From Citrobacter amalonaticus (GTDB taxonomy: Bacteria > Pseudomonadota > Gammaproteobacteria > Enterobacterales > Enterobacteriaceae), in contig NZ_PQMB01000010.1 of NCBI RefSeq assembly GCF_002918555.1, positions 53,098 through 117,097 of the forward strand: 64,000 nt of DNA, in the 5' to 3' direction. Under the pieces are notes generated by a model. It had not been told where the DNA came from. It did not search any database and saw only the letters and a list, made by a program, of their open reading frames with translations. The position numbers and the translations under genes were made by a program. Each line of letters begins with the position of its first letter. Position 1 is the first letter of the stretch. Below, one piece after another: positions 44,676 through 57,301 of the stretch.

Positions 44676-45401
44676 ATGGCTCACAATTCACCGATTTACA
44701 TTCGCATTCAGGACAAAATTCGGGAAGGGATTGCTGATGGAGTGTGGAAGCCTGGCGAGCGTCTTCCCTCTGAAAATGAACTGGCAAACCAGTTTTCGAC
44801 CACCCGTGCGACGGTGGTGCACGCCATGCAGGGGCTCTTGTCGGATGGGTTGATCGATCGCATTCGCGGCAAGGGGACGTTTGTTAAGGCGTCGCCAATC
44901 GTTACCCAGGTTCGCACGCAGGAACTGGGTTTTTTTGAAAAAGATCTTGAGGGGAGCAATCTTACCGTTGAATACCGCTTGCTGGAGTTTGCTCCTGCGC
45001 CCCTGACTCCTGCCCTGCGAAAAAACTTACAGTTGGGGGAGAAGGCTAAAATTTATCGCCTGATGCGTCTGCGTATTGTCAACGGGAAGCCGCTGGCGCT
45101 GGAAATACGCTACCTGGAGGCCTCTCTCGCGGTGTCATTGAGTCATGAAAAGCTGGCGGTAATGGCGATCCAACCGCTGATAGAGCAACAGTTGAATGTG
45201 AAGATTGGCACTATCCATAACCAGGTTCGCGTGACGCTGCCAGGGACTGAGATCGCCAGCGTACTGGAGATCAAAAAAGCCCGACCGGTGATGGTTCGTC
45301 GCCATACTTGTCTTGCCCAGGATCAAACGCCCGTGCTGTGGGGCGAGACGTTCTACCGGGAAGAGTATGAAATTCAATACAGCTCGTACCGGGGAAAATA
45401 A
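44676..45401 (+). CDS. GntR-family regulator, HutC/UTRA type
   Basis: 241 residues from ATG 44,676 (MAHNSPIYIRIQDKIREGIA), which has AGGA upstream; starts at 44,640 or 44,646 lack a ribosome site. The winged helix-turn-helix has RLPSENELANQFSTTRATVV, and the UTRA ligand domain begins around residue 85 and ends with GETFYREEYEIQYSSYRGK. Such proteins are usually repressors released by a pathway intermediate. It is transcribed away from the citrate-type operon and is its probable controller. No CitA/CitB two-component genes are here, unlike classical citrate operons. Confidence 0.9.
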   Translation: MAHNSPIYIRIQDKIREGIADGVWKPGERLPSENELANQFSTTRATVVHAMQGLLSDGLIDRIRGKGTFVKASPIVTQVRTQELGFFEKDLEGSNLTVEYRLLEFAPAPLTPALRKNLQLGEKAKIYRLMRLRIVNGKPLALEIRYLEASLAVSLSHEKLAVMAIQPLIEQQLNVKIGTIHNQVRVTLPGTEIASVLEIKKARPVMVRRHTCLAQDQTPVLWGETFYREEYEIQYSSYRGK

Positions 45402-45501
45402 CCCCTTTTCGTGTGCCGGGCAGGGGCAGCCCCGTTGGTGTTTTGCGTCTAACCATCACTCCGTAATTAAGATGTTCGATGCCCTTCTGTCAGGGCAGAC
45501 A

Positions 45502-45636
45502 TGCTAACCCTGTGCGCAAGCCAGGGGTTGCGTGCGGGGATGGTTGCGGGAGCCATCATCAACCGCACCCGGCAGGAGATCCCGAACGCCACGCGGTGAA
45601 AATCGTGGCAGAAGCGGCCCGCCGTCTGCTGTCATT
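45502..45636 (+). pseudogene. Degenerate duplicate of the 3' end of udp
   Basis: The sequence from TGCTAACCCTGTGCGCAAGC to GCCGTCTGCTGTCATT aligns with udp bases 28,668-28,830. By my count about 14 of 135 aligned bases differ. A 25-base stretch present in udp is missing, which breaks the frame, and the udp stop TAA is now TCA. It lies just before rmuC, on the far side of the accessory operon. The gap 45,402-45,816 otherwise holds a weak hairpin (45,666-45,682) and the rmuC leader; no intact gene is visible. Confidence 0.85.
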
Positions 45637-45750
45637 CTCCCTTTTTGCAAAAAGACCGACGCGTTCGGCCTTGTTATTTTGCGTAGCGCCTCGCAGGAAA
45701 CTCCTTTCAAACTGGACGTTTGTACAGCACAATTCTATTTTGTGCGGGTA

Positions 45751-45794
45751 AGAACCTGAACCACCAGGCAAAATAACCAATGGGGTCAGGTTCT
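45751..45794. repeat. Inverted repeat upstream of rmuC
   Basis: AGAACCTGA (45,751-45,759) and TCAGGTTCT (45,786-45,794) are exact reverse complements, 26 bases apart, ending 22 bases before the rmuC start. It could form a leader stem-loop or be an operator. Confidence 0.45.
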
Positions 45795-45816
45795 GCGTTG
45801 TTAGTCAGGAGGCATT

Positions 45817-47244
45817 GTGGATATCCCGGTCATGGTTTATGCGGTTATTGCGCTGGTGGGCATCGCCATTGGCTGGCTGATTGCCAGCTATCAGCATGCG
45901 CAACAGAAAGCCGAACAACTGGCAGAACGTGAGGAGATGGTTGCGGATTTAAGCGCGGCAAAACAGCAGGTTGCTCAAAGTGCACACTGGCGGGATGAAT
46001 GTGAGCTGCTGAATAATGAACTGCGAAGTCTGCGCAGTATTAATACCTCCCTGGAAGCGGATCTGCGTGAGGTCACCACGCGTATGGAGGCCACGCAGCA
46101 GCATGCGGAAGATAAAATCCGCCAGATGATCAACAGCGAACAGCGTCTTAGCGAACAATTTGAAAATCTGGCTAACCGAATCTTTGAACAGAGCAACCGC
46201 CGGGTAGACGAACAAAATCGGCAGAGCCTCCATGGGTTGCTGACGCCGTTGCGGGAACAGCTGGACGGTTTTCGTCGACAAGTGCAGGAAAGCTTTGGCC
46301 AGGAGGCGCGGGAACGTCATACGCTGGCGCATGAAATCCGTAATCTTCAACAGCTGAATGCGCAGATGGCGCAGGAAGCGGTGAACCTGACGCGCGCGCT
46401 GAAAGGCGATAACAAAACCCAGGGCAACTGGGGGGAAGTGGTGCTCACAAGGGTGCTTGAAGCTTCCGGCCTGCGCGAAGGCTATGAGTATGAAACGCAG
46501 GTCAGCATTGAAAATGACGCGCGTTCGCGAATGCAGCCAGATGTAATTGTGCGTTTACCGCAGGGGAAAGATGTGGTGATCGACGCAAAAATGACGCTGG
46601 TCGCCTACGAGCGTTACTACAACGCAGAAGATGACTACACGCGTGAAAACGCCTTGCAGGAACATATCGCTTCGGTGCGTAACCATATTCGCCTGCTGGG
46701 CAGAAAGGATTATCAGCAGCTTCCGGGTTTGCGCACTCTGGATTATGTGTTGATGTTTATCCCCGTCGAGCCCGCGTTTTTACTGGCGCTGGACAGGCAG
46801 CCTGAACTGATTACCGAAGCACTCAAAAATAATATTATGCTGGTAAGTCCAACGACTTTGCTGGTGGCCCTGCGTACTATTGCGAATCTGTGGCGCTACG
46901 AACATCAAAGCCGCAACGCCCAGCAAATTGCCGACAGGGCGAGCAAGCTATACGACAAAATGCGCCTCTTTGTGGATGATATGTCGGCGATTGGGCAGAG
47001 CCTGGACAAAGCGCAGGACAACTATCGTCAGGCGATGAAAAAACTCTCTTCAGGCCGTGGTAACGTACTGGCGCAGGCAGAAGCCTTTCGCGGTTTGGGC
47101 GTGGAAATTAAACGCGAGATTAATCCGGAACTGACTGAGCAAGCCACAACGCAGGATGACGAGTATCGTCTACGTTCGGTCCCGCAAGAGGGACAGGATG
47201 CGGCTTACCCCGATGATGACGAGATAAAGCAGCAGACACGCTAA
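45817..47244 (+). CDS. rmuC: DNA recombination protein RmuC
   Basis: 475 residues with a GTG start at 45,817 preceded by CAGGAGG. An N-terminal membrane helix (VMVYAVIALVGIAIGWLIAS) leads into a long coiled coil (about residues 25-170) and a nuclease-like domain (NWGEVVLTRVLEASGLREGY, then DVVIDAKMTLVAYERYY). It is known as a limiter of inversion at short inverted repeats. The last 30 residues vary from E. coli. Confidence 0.95.
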   Translation: MDIPVMVYAVIALVGIAIGWLIASYQHAQQKAEQLAEREEMVADLSAAKQQVAQSAHWRDECELLNNELRSLRSINTSLEADLREVTTRMEATQQHAEDKIRQMINSEQRLSEQFENLANRIFEQSNRRVDEQNRQSLHGLLTPLREQLDGFRRQVQESFGQEARERHTLAHEIRNLQQLNAQMAQEAVNLTRALKGDNKTQGNWGEVVLTRVLEASGLREGYEYETQVSIENDARSRMQPDVIVRLPQGKDVVIDAKMTLVAYERYYNAEDDYTRENALQEHIASVRNHIRLLGRKDYQQLPGLRTLDYVLMFIPVEPAFLLALDRQPELITEALKNNIMLVSPTTLLVALRTIANLWRYEHQSRNAQQIADRASKLYDKMRLFVDDMSAIGQSLDKAQDNYRQAMKKLSSGRGNVLAQAEAFRGLGVEIKREINPELTEQATTQDDEYRLRSVPQEGQDAAYPDDDEIKQQTR

Positions 47245-47338
47245 CCCGTCAGGGGTAGCTGAAGCAGGCAGAAGGGTGGGGCAATGCCTCCCAATCTGTT
47301 ACACTTCTCAAACATTTTTTTGATGAGCAGGCACTGAG

Positions 47339-48094
47339 ATGGTGGATAATTCACAAGAAACGACGCACTTTGGTTTTCAGACCGTCGCTAAAGAGCAGAA
47401 AGCGGACATGGTGGCCCACGTTTTTCATTCTGTGGCCTCAAAATACGATGTCATGAACGATCTGATGTCTTTTGGCATCCATCGTTTGTGGAAGCGTTTC
47501 ACCATCGACTGCAGCGGTGTGCGCCGGGGACAGACCGTTCTGGATCTGGCCGGTGGTACTGGCGACCTGACAGCAAAATTCTCACGAATGGTTGGCGAAA
47601 CGGGCAAGGTGGTATTGGCAGATATCAACGACTCTATGCTTAAAATGGGGCGTGAAAAACTGCGTAATATCGGTGTGATTGGCAACGTTGAGTATGTTCA
47701 GGCGAACGCCGAAGCTCTGCCTTTCCCGGATAATACCTTTGACTGCATTACCATCTCATTTGGCCTGCGCAACGTCACAGACAAAGATAAAGCGCTACGC
47801 TCCATGTTCCGTGTGCTCAAGCCTGGCGGTCGTCTGCTGGTGCTGGAGTTCTCCAAACCGATCGTGGAACCGCTGAGTAAAGCGTATGACGCCTACTCTT
47901 TCCATATTCTGCCGCGTATTGGCTCAATGATTGCCAATGATGCAGACAGCTATCGCTATCTGGCAGAGTCGATTCGTATGCATCCCGATCAGGATACGCT
48001 GAAGGCGATGATGCAGGACGCCGGGTTCGAAAGCGTCGACTATTACAACCTGACGGCGGGTGTGGTTGCCCTGCATCGTGGCTATAAGTTCTGA
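47339..48094 (+). CDS. ubiE: Ubiquinone/menaquinone C-methyltransferase UbiE
   Basis: 251-residue class I SAM methyltransferase that methylates C2 of the benzoquinol (ubiquinone) and demethylmenaquinol rings. Motif [16 protein letters not shown] near residues 67-81, [15 protein letters not shown] and the late [10 protein letters not shown] are the family signatures. It is followed by ubiJ 13 bases later and ubiB, an ubiquinone operon. Confidence 0.97.
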   Translation: MVDNSQETTHFGFQTVAKEQKADMVAHVFHSVASKYDVMNDLMSFGIHRLWKRFTIDCSGVRRGQTVLDLAGGTGDLTAKFSRMVGETGKVVLADINDSMLKMGREKLRNIGVIGNVEYVQANAEALPFPDNTFDCITISFGLRNVTDKDKALRSMFRVLKPGGRLLVLEFSKPIVEPLSKAYDAYSFHILPRIGSMIANDADSYRYLAESIRMHPDQDTLKAMMQDAGFESVDYYNLTAGVVALHRGYKF

Positions 48095-48107
48095 CAGGAG
48101 ATCGGGG

Positions 48108-50350
<2,243 letters not shown>

Positions 50351-50382
50351 TTTTTTCATCGCTCAAGGCGGGTCGCGTAACG

Positions 50383-50388
50383 TATAAT
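50383..50388 (+). promoter_or_regulatory. tatA promoter -10 box
   Basis: A TATAAT hexamer in the 78-base ubiB-tatA gap, 40 bases before the tatA ATG. The -35 region is poor. It fits the known separate tat promoter. Confidence 0.45.
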
Positions 50389-50428
50389 GCGATCTAATTA
50401 ATTCATCATCTATCACAGAGGAACATGT

Positions 50429-50698
50429 ATGGGTGGTATCAGTATTTGGCAGTTGTTGATCATTGCCGTCATCGTTGTGCTGCTGTTCGGCACCAAGAAA
50501 CTCGGCTCCATCGGTTCCGATCTTGGTGCGTCTATCAAGGGCTTTAAAAAAGCAATGGGCGATGATGAGCCTAAGCAGGATAAAACCAGTCAGGATGCTG
50601 ATTTTACTGCTAAGTCTATTGCTGACAAGCAGACCGACGCGCAACCGGAAGCCACGAAAACTGAAGACGCAAAGCGCCACGATAAAGAGCAGGTGTAA
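50429..50698 (+). CDS. tatA: Twin-arginine translocase subunit TatA
   Basis: 89 residues, the E. coli length (Salmonella is shorter). N-terminal membrane helix [20 protein letters not shown], a Gly hinge, an amphipathic helix ([14 protein letters not shown]) and a polar tail. TatA polymers form the passage for folded proteins. tatB starts 3 bases after its stop. Confidence 0.97.
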   Translation: MGGISIWQLLIIAVIVVLLFGTKKLGSIGSDLGASIKGFKKAMGDDEPKQDKTSQDADFTAKSIADKQTDAQPEATKTEDAKRHDKEQV

Positions 50699-50701
50699 TT
50701 C

Positions 50702-51250
50702 GTGTTTGACATCGGTTTTAGCGAACTGCTACTGGTTTTCATTATCGGCCTCATCGTCCTGGGGCCGCAACGACTGCCTGTTGCGGTAAAAACGGTAGCA
50801 GGTTGGGTTCGTGCCTTGCGTTCTCTTGCAACCACCGTTCAGAACGAACTGACTCAGGAGCTGAAGCTTCAGGAGTTCCAGGACAGTCTGAAGAAGGTGG
50901 AGAAAGCGAGCCTGACAAACCTGACGCCTGAACTTAAAGCATCAATGGATGAACTGCGCCAGGCCGCTGAGTCGATGAAGCGCTCTTATGTCGCGAATGA
51001 GCCGGAAAAGGCAAGCGATGAAGCCCACACCATTCATAATCCGGTGGTGAAAGGGAATGAAGCGGAACATGCAGGTGTGACGCCCGCAACCGCCGAAGCG
51101 CAGGCCAGTTCACCGGAGCACACGCCGGAGACCGTTGAAGTTAAGAAACCAGAGTCGATGGAAAAATCTTCCGTAAACGCGATGGATGCTGAACCGAAAT
51201 CTGTTGCGCCTGTTACTGACTCCTCCCCTTCATCGAGTGATAAACCGTAA
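50702..51250 (+). CDS. tatB: Twin-arginine translocase subunit TatB
   Basis: 182 residues with a GTG start at 50,702; about ten residues longer than E. coli, in the variable Pro/Ser/Thr tail. N-terminal helix ([20 protein letters not shown]) with the conserved Glu8, then the long amphipathic helix. With TatC it binds RR signal peptides. Confidence 0.96.
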   Translation: MFDIGFSELLLVFIIGLIVLGPQRLPVAVKTVAGWVRALRSLATTVQNELTQELKLQEFQDSLKKVEKASLTNLTPELKASMDELRQAAESMKRSYVANEPEKASDEAHTIHNPVVKGNEAEHAGVTPATAEAQASSPEHTPETVEVKKPESMEKSSVNAMDAEPKSVAPVTDSSPSSSDKP

Positions 51251-51252
51251 AC

Positions 51253-52044
51253 ATGGCTGTAGAAGATACCCAACCGCTTATCACGCACCTGATTGAGCTG
51301 CGTAAGCGTCTGCTGAACTGCATAATCGCGGTTATCGTGATTTTTCTGGCATTGGTCTATTTTGCCAATGACATTTATCACCTGGTTTCCGCGCCGCTGA
51401 TCAAACAGCTGCCGCAGGGCGCGACGATGATTGCCACCGACGTGGCTTCGCCGTTCTTTACGCCAATCAAGCTGACCTTCATGGTGTCGCTGATTCTTTC
51501 AGCCCCGGTGATCCTTTATCAGGTTTGGGCGTTTATTGCCCCGGCGTTATATAAACACGAGCGTCGCCTGGTTGTACCGCTGCTGGTCTCCAGTTCATTG
51601 CTGTTCTACATCGGCATGGCTTTCGCTTACTTTGTCGTCTTCCCGCTGGCGTTTGGTTTCCTTGCCAATACGGCACCGGAAGGCGTACAGGTATCTACCG
51701 ATATCGCCAGCTATCTCAGCTTTGTCATGGCGTTGTTTATGGCATTCGGCATCTCGTTTGAGGTGCCGGTGGCTATCGTCTTGCTGTGCTGGATGGGCAT
51801 AACGACACCGGAAGATCTGCGCAAAAAGCGTCCTTACGTGCTGGTTGGCGCGTTTGTGGTGGGCATGTTACTCACCCCGCCGGATGTGTTTTCGCAAACG
51901 CTGCTGGCAATACCGATGTATTTCTTGTTTGAAATTGGGGTGTTCTTCTCCCGTTTCTATGTTGGTAAACGACGGATGCGTGATGAAGATAATGAGGCCG
52001 AGGCAGAAGCTGACGCTGAGAAAAGCGAAAAAGCAGAAGAATAA
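51253..52044 (+). CDS. tatC: Twin-arginine translocase subunit TatC
   Basis: 263 residues, six membrane helices. The N-terminal signal-binding site [15 protein letters not shown] includes the key Glu; the cytosolic tail is unusually acidic ([17 protein letters not shown]). It starts 2 bases after tatB. Confidence 0.97.
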   Translation: MAVEDTQPLITHLIELRKRLLNCIIAVIVIFLALVYFANDIYHLVSAPLIKQLPQGATMIATDVASPFFTPIKLTFMVSLILSAPVILYQVWAFIAPALYKHERRLVVPLLVSSSLLFYIGMAFAYFVVFPLAFGFLANTAPEGVQVSTDIASYLSFVMALFMAFGISFEVPVAIVLLCWMGITTPEDLRKKRPYVLVGAFVVGMLLTPPDVFSQTLLAIPMYFLFEIGVFFSRFYVGKRRMRDEDNEAEAEADAEKSEKAEE

Positions 52045-52047
52045 ATT

Positions 52048-52069
52048 CAACCGCCCGTCAGGGCGGTTG
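52048..52069 (+). terminator. Hairpin between tatC and tatD
   Basis: CAACCGCCC and GGGCGGTTG pair perfectly around GTCA, 3 bases after the tatC stop. Few Us follow, so it probably reduces rather than ends transcription into tatD. Confidence 0.6.
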
Positions 52070-52085
52070 TCATATGGAGAGAGGC

Positions 52086-52868
52086 ATGTTTGATATTGGT
52101 GTGAATTTAACCAGCTCACAATTTACCAAAGACCGTGATGATGTTGTGGCGCGTGCGTTTGCCACAGGTCTGAACGGCATGCTTATCACCGGCACTAATC
52201 TGCACGAAAGCCAGCAGGCGCAGATACTGGCACGCCAGTATCCGCGTTGCTGGTCAACGGCGGGCGTACATCCGCATGACAGCAGTCAATGGCAACCATC
52301 AACCGAAGAGACGATTGTCGCCCTGGCAGGCCAGCCAGAGGTGGTGGCAATCGGCGAATGCGGCCTCGATTTTAACCGTAACTTTTCTACGCCGCTGGAG
52401 CAGGAATGGGCGTTTGAAGCGCAGTTGCGTATTGCCGCGGAGCTACAAATGCCGGTCTTTATGCATTGTCGTGACGCCCACGAACGTTTTCTGACATTGC
52501 TGGAACCCTGGCTGGAAAAGCTCCCCGGCGCGGTACTGCACTGCTTTACCGGCTCGCGTGAAGAGATGCAGGCGTGCGTGGCGCGTGGGCTCTCTATTGG
52601 CATCACGGGGTGGGTGTGCGACGAGCGCCGAGGTCTGGAACTGCGGGAACTGCTGCCGTTTATTCCGGCAGAGAAGCTATTGATTGAAACCGATGCGCCG
52701 TACCTGCTGCCGCGCGACATGTCGCCGAAACCAGCCTCAAGACGTAATGAACCGGCTTATCTGGCGCATATTCTTGAGCGCATCGCGCACTGGCGTGGGG
52801 AAGATCCGCAGTGGCTGGCTGCCACAACGGATGCCAATGTCAGAAAGCTGTTTGGGATAACGTTCTGA
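52086..52868 (+). CDS. tatD: 3'-5' exonuclease/DNase TatD
   Basis: 260 residues from ATG 52,086, behind GAGAGAGG. Metal-dependent TIM-barrel nuclease; not needed for Tat export despite its place. Metal ligands are in [41 protein letters not shown] and [12 protein letters not shown]. Confidence 0.95.
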   Translation: MFDIGVNLTSSQFTKDRDDVVARAFATGLNGMLITGTNLHESQQAQILARQYPRCWSTAGVHPHDSSQWQPSTEETIVALAGQPEVVAIGECGLDFNRNFSTPLEQEWAFEAQLRIAAELQMPVFMHCRDAHERFLTLLEPWLEKLPGAVLHCFTGSREEMQACVARGLSIGITGWVCDERRGLELRELLPFIPAEKLLIETDAPYLLPRDMSPKPASRRNEPAYLAHILERIAHWRGEDPQWLAATTDANVRKLFGITF

Positions 52869-52874
52869 GTAAGA

Positions 52875-53363
52875 TTAAATCTTACGGAAGCCGGTATTCT
52901 TCACGCTCTGCTTAACCTCTTTATTCAGCAGGTTGAGCAGGAGCATTGAACGCGCTTCGCCGTCCGGTTCGGTGAAGATGGCTTTCAGCCCTTCAAACGC
53001 GCCTTCGGTGATGATCACACTATCGCCGGGGTACGGTGTCTCCGGATCAACGACGCCTTCAGGCTTATAAACCGAAAGCTGATGGATGACGCTGGACGGA
53101 ACCGTGGCAGGCGAGGCGCCAAAGCGGACAAAGTGGCTGACGCCGCGCGTGGCGTTGATCGTTGTGGTGTGGATCACTTCCGGATCGAACTCCACAAACA
53201 GATAGTTGGGGAACAGTGGCTCACTCACTGCGGTACGTTTTCCGCGCACCATTTTTTCCAGGGTGATCATTGGCGTCAGGCAGTTAACCGCCTGTCTTTC
53301 GAGGTGTTCCTGGGCACGCTGAAGTTGCCCGCGTTTGCAGTACAGTAAATACCAGGATTGCAT
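52875..53363 (-). CDS. rfaH: Transcription antiterminator RfaH
   Basis: 162 residues from ATG 53,363. NusG paralogue that loads on RNA polymerase at ops sites of LPS, capsule and haemolysin operons. NusG-N domain [20 protein letters not shown] and [12 protein letters not shown], then the C-terminal domain that refolds from helix to KOW barrel ([20 protein letters not shown]). Convergent with tatD, 6 bases apart. The 313-base gap to ubiD on its other side contains a dispersed repeat and a TATAAT at 53,648-53,653 for ubiD. Confidence 0.96.
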   Translation of the reverse strand: MQSWYLLYCKRGQLQRAQEHLERQAVNCLTPMITLEKMVRGKRTAVSEPLFPNYLFVEFDPEVIHTTTINATRGVSHFVRFGASPATVPSSVIHQLSVYKPEGVVDPETPYPGDSVIITEGAFEGLKAIFTEPDGEARSMLLLNLLNKEVKQSVKNTGFRKI

Positions 53364-53425
53364 AATGACTCTTATCCGCTTGTTCGGGCGCAAGCATAGC
53401 AAAAGCCATGCACTAAGTTAATTAT

Positions 53426-53562
53426 ACTTGTCATACTTCGGGTTGTGGATATGCTGGCTTTGTTACCCGACCTTCGGCCTCACCCCTGCGGGACCAGAGC
53501 GCAAGCGCAGTACAAAATGACTACGCCGTTGTGTCCCGCAACCCGAATTATTTTGAGTATAC
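53426..53562. repeat. Dispersed repeat with ERIC-like ends, copy 2
   Basis: Inverted ends ACTTCGGGTTG and CAACCCGAATTATTTTGAGT with a core TTGTTACCCGACC... TGACTACGCCG related to the unit at 3,975-4,107. It lies between divergent rfaH and ubiD. Confidence 0.6.
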
Positions 53563-53676
53563 CCTTCGTATTTCAGGCAGCTTCTTTGCCGGTTGCCAGA
53601 GTTCACGCTAATTTAACAAAAAGACAGCATCACGGTGATGAACACCGTATAATGAGTCGCTTGCAAAGAGGCCATA

Positions 53677-55170
53677 ATGGACGCCATGAAATATCACGAT
53701 TTACGCGACTTTCTGACGCTACTTGAACAGCAGGGCGAGCTTAAACGCATCACGCTCCCGGTGGATCCCCATCTGGAAATCACGGAAATTGCCGACCGTA
53801 CTTTGCGTGCCGGTGGTCCTGCGCTGTTGTTTGAAAATCCCAAAGGCTATTCGATGCCGGTGCTGTGTAACCTGTTTGGTACACCGAAGCGGGTGGCGAT
53901 GGGGATGGGGCAGGATGATGTCACTGCGCTGCGGGAAGTCGGTAAGCTGTTGGCGTTTTTAAAAGAACCGGAGCCACCCAAAGGGTTTCGCGATCTGTTT
54001 GATAAATTACCCCAATTCAAACAGGTGCTGAACATGCCGACGAAGCGACTGCGTGGCGCACCGTGCCAGCAGAAGGTGTTCACCGGCGATGAGGTCGATT
54101 TAAACCGGATCCCCATCATGACCTGCTGGCCGGATGACGCTGCGCCGCTTATCACCTGGGGTCTGACGGTCACGCGCGGCCCACATAAGGAGCGGCAGAA
54201 TCTGGGTATTTATCGTCAGCAGTTGATTGGGAAAAATAAGCTGATCATGCGCTGGCTTTCCCATCGTGGCGGAGCGCTGGATTATCAGGAGTGGTGCGCC
54301 GCGCACCCCGGTGAACGCTTCCCGGTTTCTGTGGCCCTGGGGGCCGACCCGGCGACGATCCTGGGGGCGGTCACGCCCGTGCCTGACACGTTATCAGAAT
54401 ATGCCTTTGCCGGACTGCTGCGTGGCACCAGGACTGAGGTGGTTAAGTGTCTCTCTAACGATCTCGAAGTCCCTGCCAGTGCTGAAATCGTGCTGGAAGG
54501 GTATATCGAGCCGGGTGAGATGGCGCCAGAAGGGCCCTATGGCGACCACACAGGTTATTACAATGAAGTGGATAACTTCCCGGTGTTTACCGTCACGCAC
54601 GTTACCCAGCGTGAAGATGCGATTTATCACTCTACCTATACGGGGCGTCCACCGGATGAACCCGCGGTGCTGGGTGTCGCGCTAAACGAAGTGTTCGTGC
54701 CGATTCTGCAAAAGCAGTTCCCGGAAATCGTCGATTTTTATCTGCCGCCGGAAGGGTGTTCCTATCGACTGGCCGTTGTGACGATAAAAAAACAGTACGC
54801 CGGGCATGCCAAACGCGTCATGATGGGCGTCTGGTCTTTTTTACGCCAGTTTATGTACACCAAATTTGTTATTGTCTGCGATGATGATGTTAACGCACGT
54901 GACTGGAACGATGTGATTTGGGCGATTACCACTCGTATGGATCCGGCGCGGGATACGGTACTGGTTGAGAATACGCCAATTGATTACCTGGATTTTGCCT
55001 CGCCAGTCTCCGGGCTTGGTTCAAAAATGGGACTGGATGCCACAAACAAATGGCCTGGCGAAACTCAACGCGAATGGGGACGCCCCATTAAAAAAGATCC
55101 TGACGTAACCGCGCGTATCGACGCGATTTGGGATGAACTGGCCATTTTTGATAACGGTAAAGGCGCCTGA
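53677..55170 (+). CDS. ubiD: Prenylated-FMN-dependent UbiD decarboxylase
   Basis: 497 residues. Decarboxylates 3-octaprenyl-4-hydroxybenzoate in ubiquinone synthesis. Typical are the LKRIT start, [20 protein letters not shown] around the Arg and Glu of the active site, [13 protein letters not shown] and [20 protein letters not shown]. fre follows 40 bases later, as in E. coli. Confidence 0.97.
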   Translation: MDAMKYHDLRDFLTLLEQQGELKRITLPVDPHLEITEIADRTLRAGGPALLFENPKGYSMPVLCNLFGTPKRVAMGMGQDDVTALREVGKLLAFLKEPEPPKGFRDLFDKLPQFKQVLNMPTKRLRGAPCQQKVFTGDEVDLNRIPIMTCWPDDAAPLITWGLTVTRGPHKERQNLGIYRQQLIGKNKLIMRWLSHRGGALDYQEWCAAHPGERFPVSVALGADPATILGAVTPVPDTLSEYAFAGLLRGTRTEVVKCLSNDLEVPASAEIVLEGYIEPGEMAPEGPYGDHTGYYNEVDNFPVFTVTHVTQREDAIYHSTYTGRPPDEPAVLGVALNEVFVPILQKQFPEIVDFYLPPEGCSYRLAVVTIKKQYAGHAKRVMMGVWSFLRQFMYTKFVIVCDDDVNARDWNDVIWAITTRMDPARDTVLVENTPIDYLDFASPVSGLGSKMGLDATNKWPGETQREWGRPIKKDPDVTARIDAIWDELAIFDNGKGA

Positions 55171-55210
55171 GGCGCGATCGTTTGCCCTAAACACCCGACA
55201 GAGGGAGCGC

Positions 55211-55912
55211 ATGACAACCTTAAGCTGTAAAGTGACTTCGGTAGAGGCTATCACCGATACCGTATACCGTGTTCGTTTAGTGCCAGACGCGGCATTTACC
55301 TTTCGTGCTGGTCAGTATTTGATGGTCGTAATGGATGAGCGCGACAAACGTCCGTTCTCGATGGCCTCCACACCGAATGAACAAGGTTTTATCGAGCTTC
55401 ACATCGGTGCCTCTGAAATCAACCTTTACGCGATGGCGGTGATGGATCGTATCCTGAAAGACCGGGAGATCGTGGTTGATATCCCGCATGGCGAAGCCTG
55501 GTTACGTGACGATGAAGACCGCCCATTAATTCTGATTGCTGGCGGTACCGGCTTCTCTTACGTGCGTTCAATCCTGCTGACGGCGCTGGCGCGTAATCCG
55601 AACCGCGATATCACTATTTACTGGGGAGGTCGTGAAGAGAAGCATCTCTACGATCTGTCAGAACTTGAGGCGCTTTCTGTGAAGCATCCTGGTTTGCGCG
55701 TCGAGCCTGTGGTTGAGCAGCCGGAAAGCGGTTGGCGTGGCCGTTCGGGTACCGTGTTAACCGCGGTATTGCAGGATTTCGGGACGCTGGCAGATCATGA
55801 TATCTATATTGCCGGTCGTTTTGAGATGGCGAAAATTGCCCGTGAACTGTTTTGCAATGAACGCAGCGCACGTGAAGACCGCCTGTTTGGCGATGCGTTT
55901 GCCTTTATCTGA
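55211..55912 (+). CDS. fre: NAD(P)H-flavin reductase
   Basis: 233 residues from ATG 55,211 (GAGGGAG upstream). Reduces free FMN/FAD and reactivates ribonucleotide reductase and iron enzymes. Flavin motif RPFSMAS and NAD motif [16 protein letters not shown] are clear; ferredoxin-reductase fold. Confidence 0.95.
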   Translation: MTTLSCKVTSVEAITDTVYRVRLVPDAAFTFRAGQYLMVVMDERDKRPFSMASTPNEQGFIELHIGASEINLYAMAVMDRILKDREIVVDIPHGEAWLRDDEDRPLILIAGGTGFSYVRSILLTALARNPNRDITIYWGGREEKHLYDLSELEALSVKHPGLRVEPVVEQPESGWRGRSGTVLTAVLQDFGTLADHDIYIAGRFEMAKIARELFCNERSAREDRLFGDAFAFI

Positions 55913-55923
55913 GCAATAAAAAA

Positions 55924-55942
55924 CCCGCCCCTGACAGGCGGG
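55924..55942 (-). terminator. Terminator for fadBA
   Basis: CCCGCC and GGCGGG pair around a 7-base loop; on the minus strand TTTTTTATT follows. It therefore fits termination of the leftward fadBA message, about 190 bases beyond fadA, with the fre stop just upstream. Confidence 0.7.
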
Positions 55943-55988
55943 AAGAACGGCAACTAAACTTTCTCTCTTCGCCATGGCCACGCTTCAT

Positions 55989-56060
55989 TGCGTTGGCTGC
56001 CTTCGCTCACCCCCGGTCACAGAGTCGTTATCTATGCTTCCGGGGATGTTGAGCCTTGTT
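55989..56060. repeat. Degenerate ERIC element
   Basis: GCGTTGGCTGCCTTCGCTCAC followed by CCCCGGTCAC and TTCCGGGGATGTTGAGCCTTG matches a diverged ERIC core between fre and fadA. Confidence 0.65.
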
Positions 56061-56128
56061 CTGGCAGCAATGGCTTTGAAAAACTATTTTGTCGGCCGGG
56101 TAAGCGAAGCGTCCCCGGCACTGCTGGA

Positions 56129-57301
<1,173 letters not shown>

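Noticed and set aside
45479..45751. 90-codon frame upstream of rmuC as a gene
   Set aside because: Its only recognisable part ([12 protein letters not shown]) is the end of a broken udp copy; the rest is non-coding sequence before rmuC.
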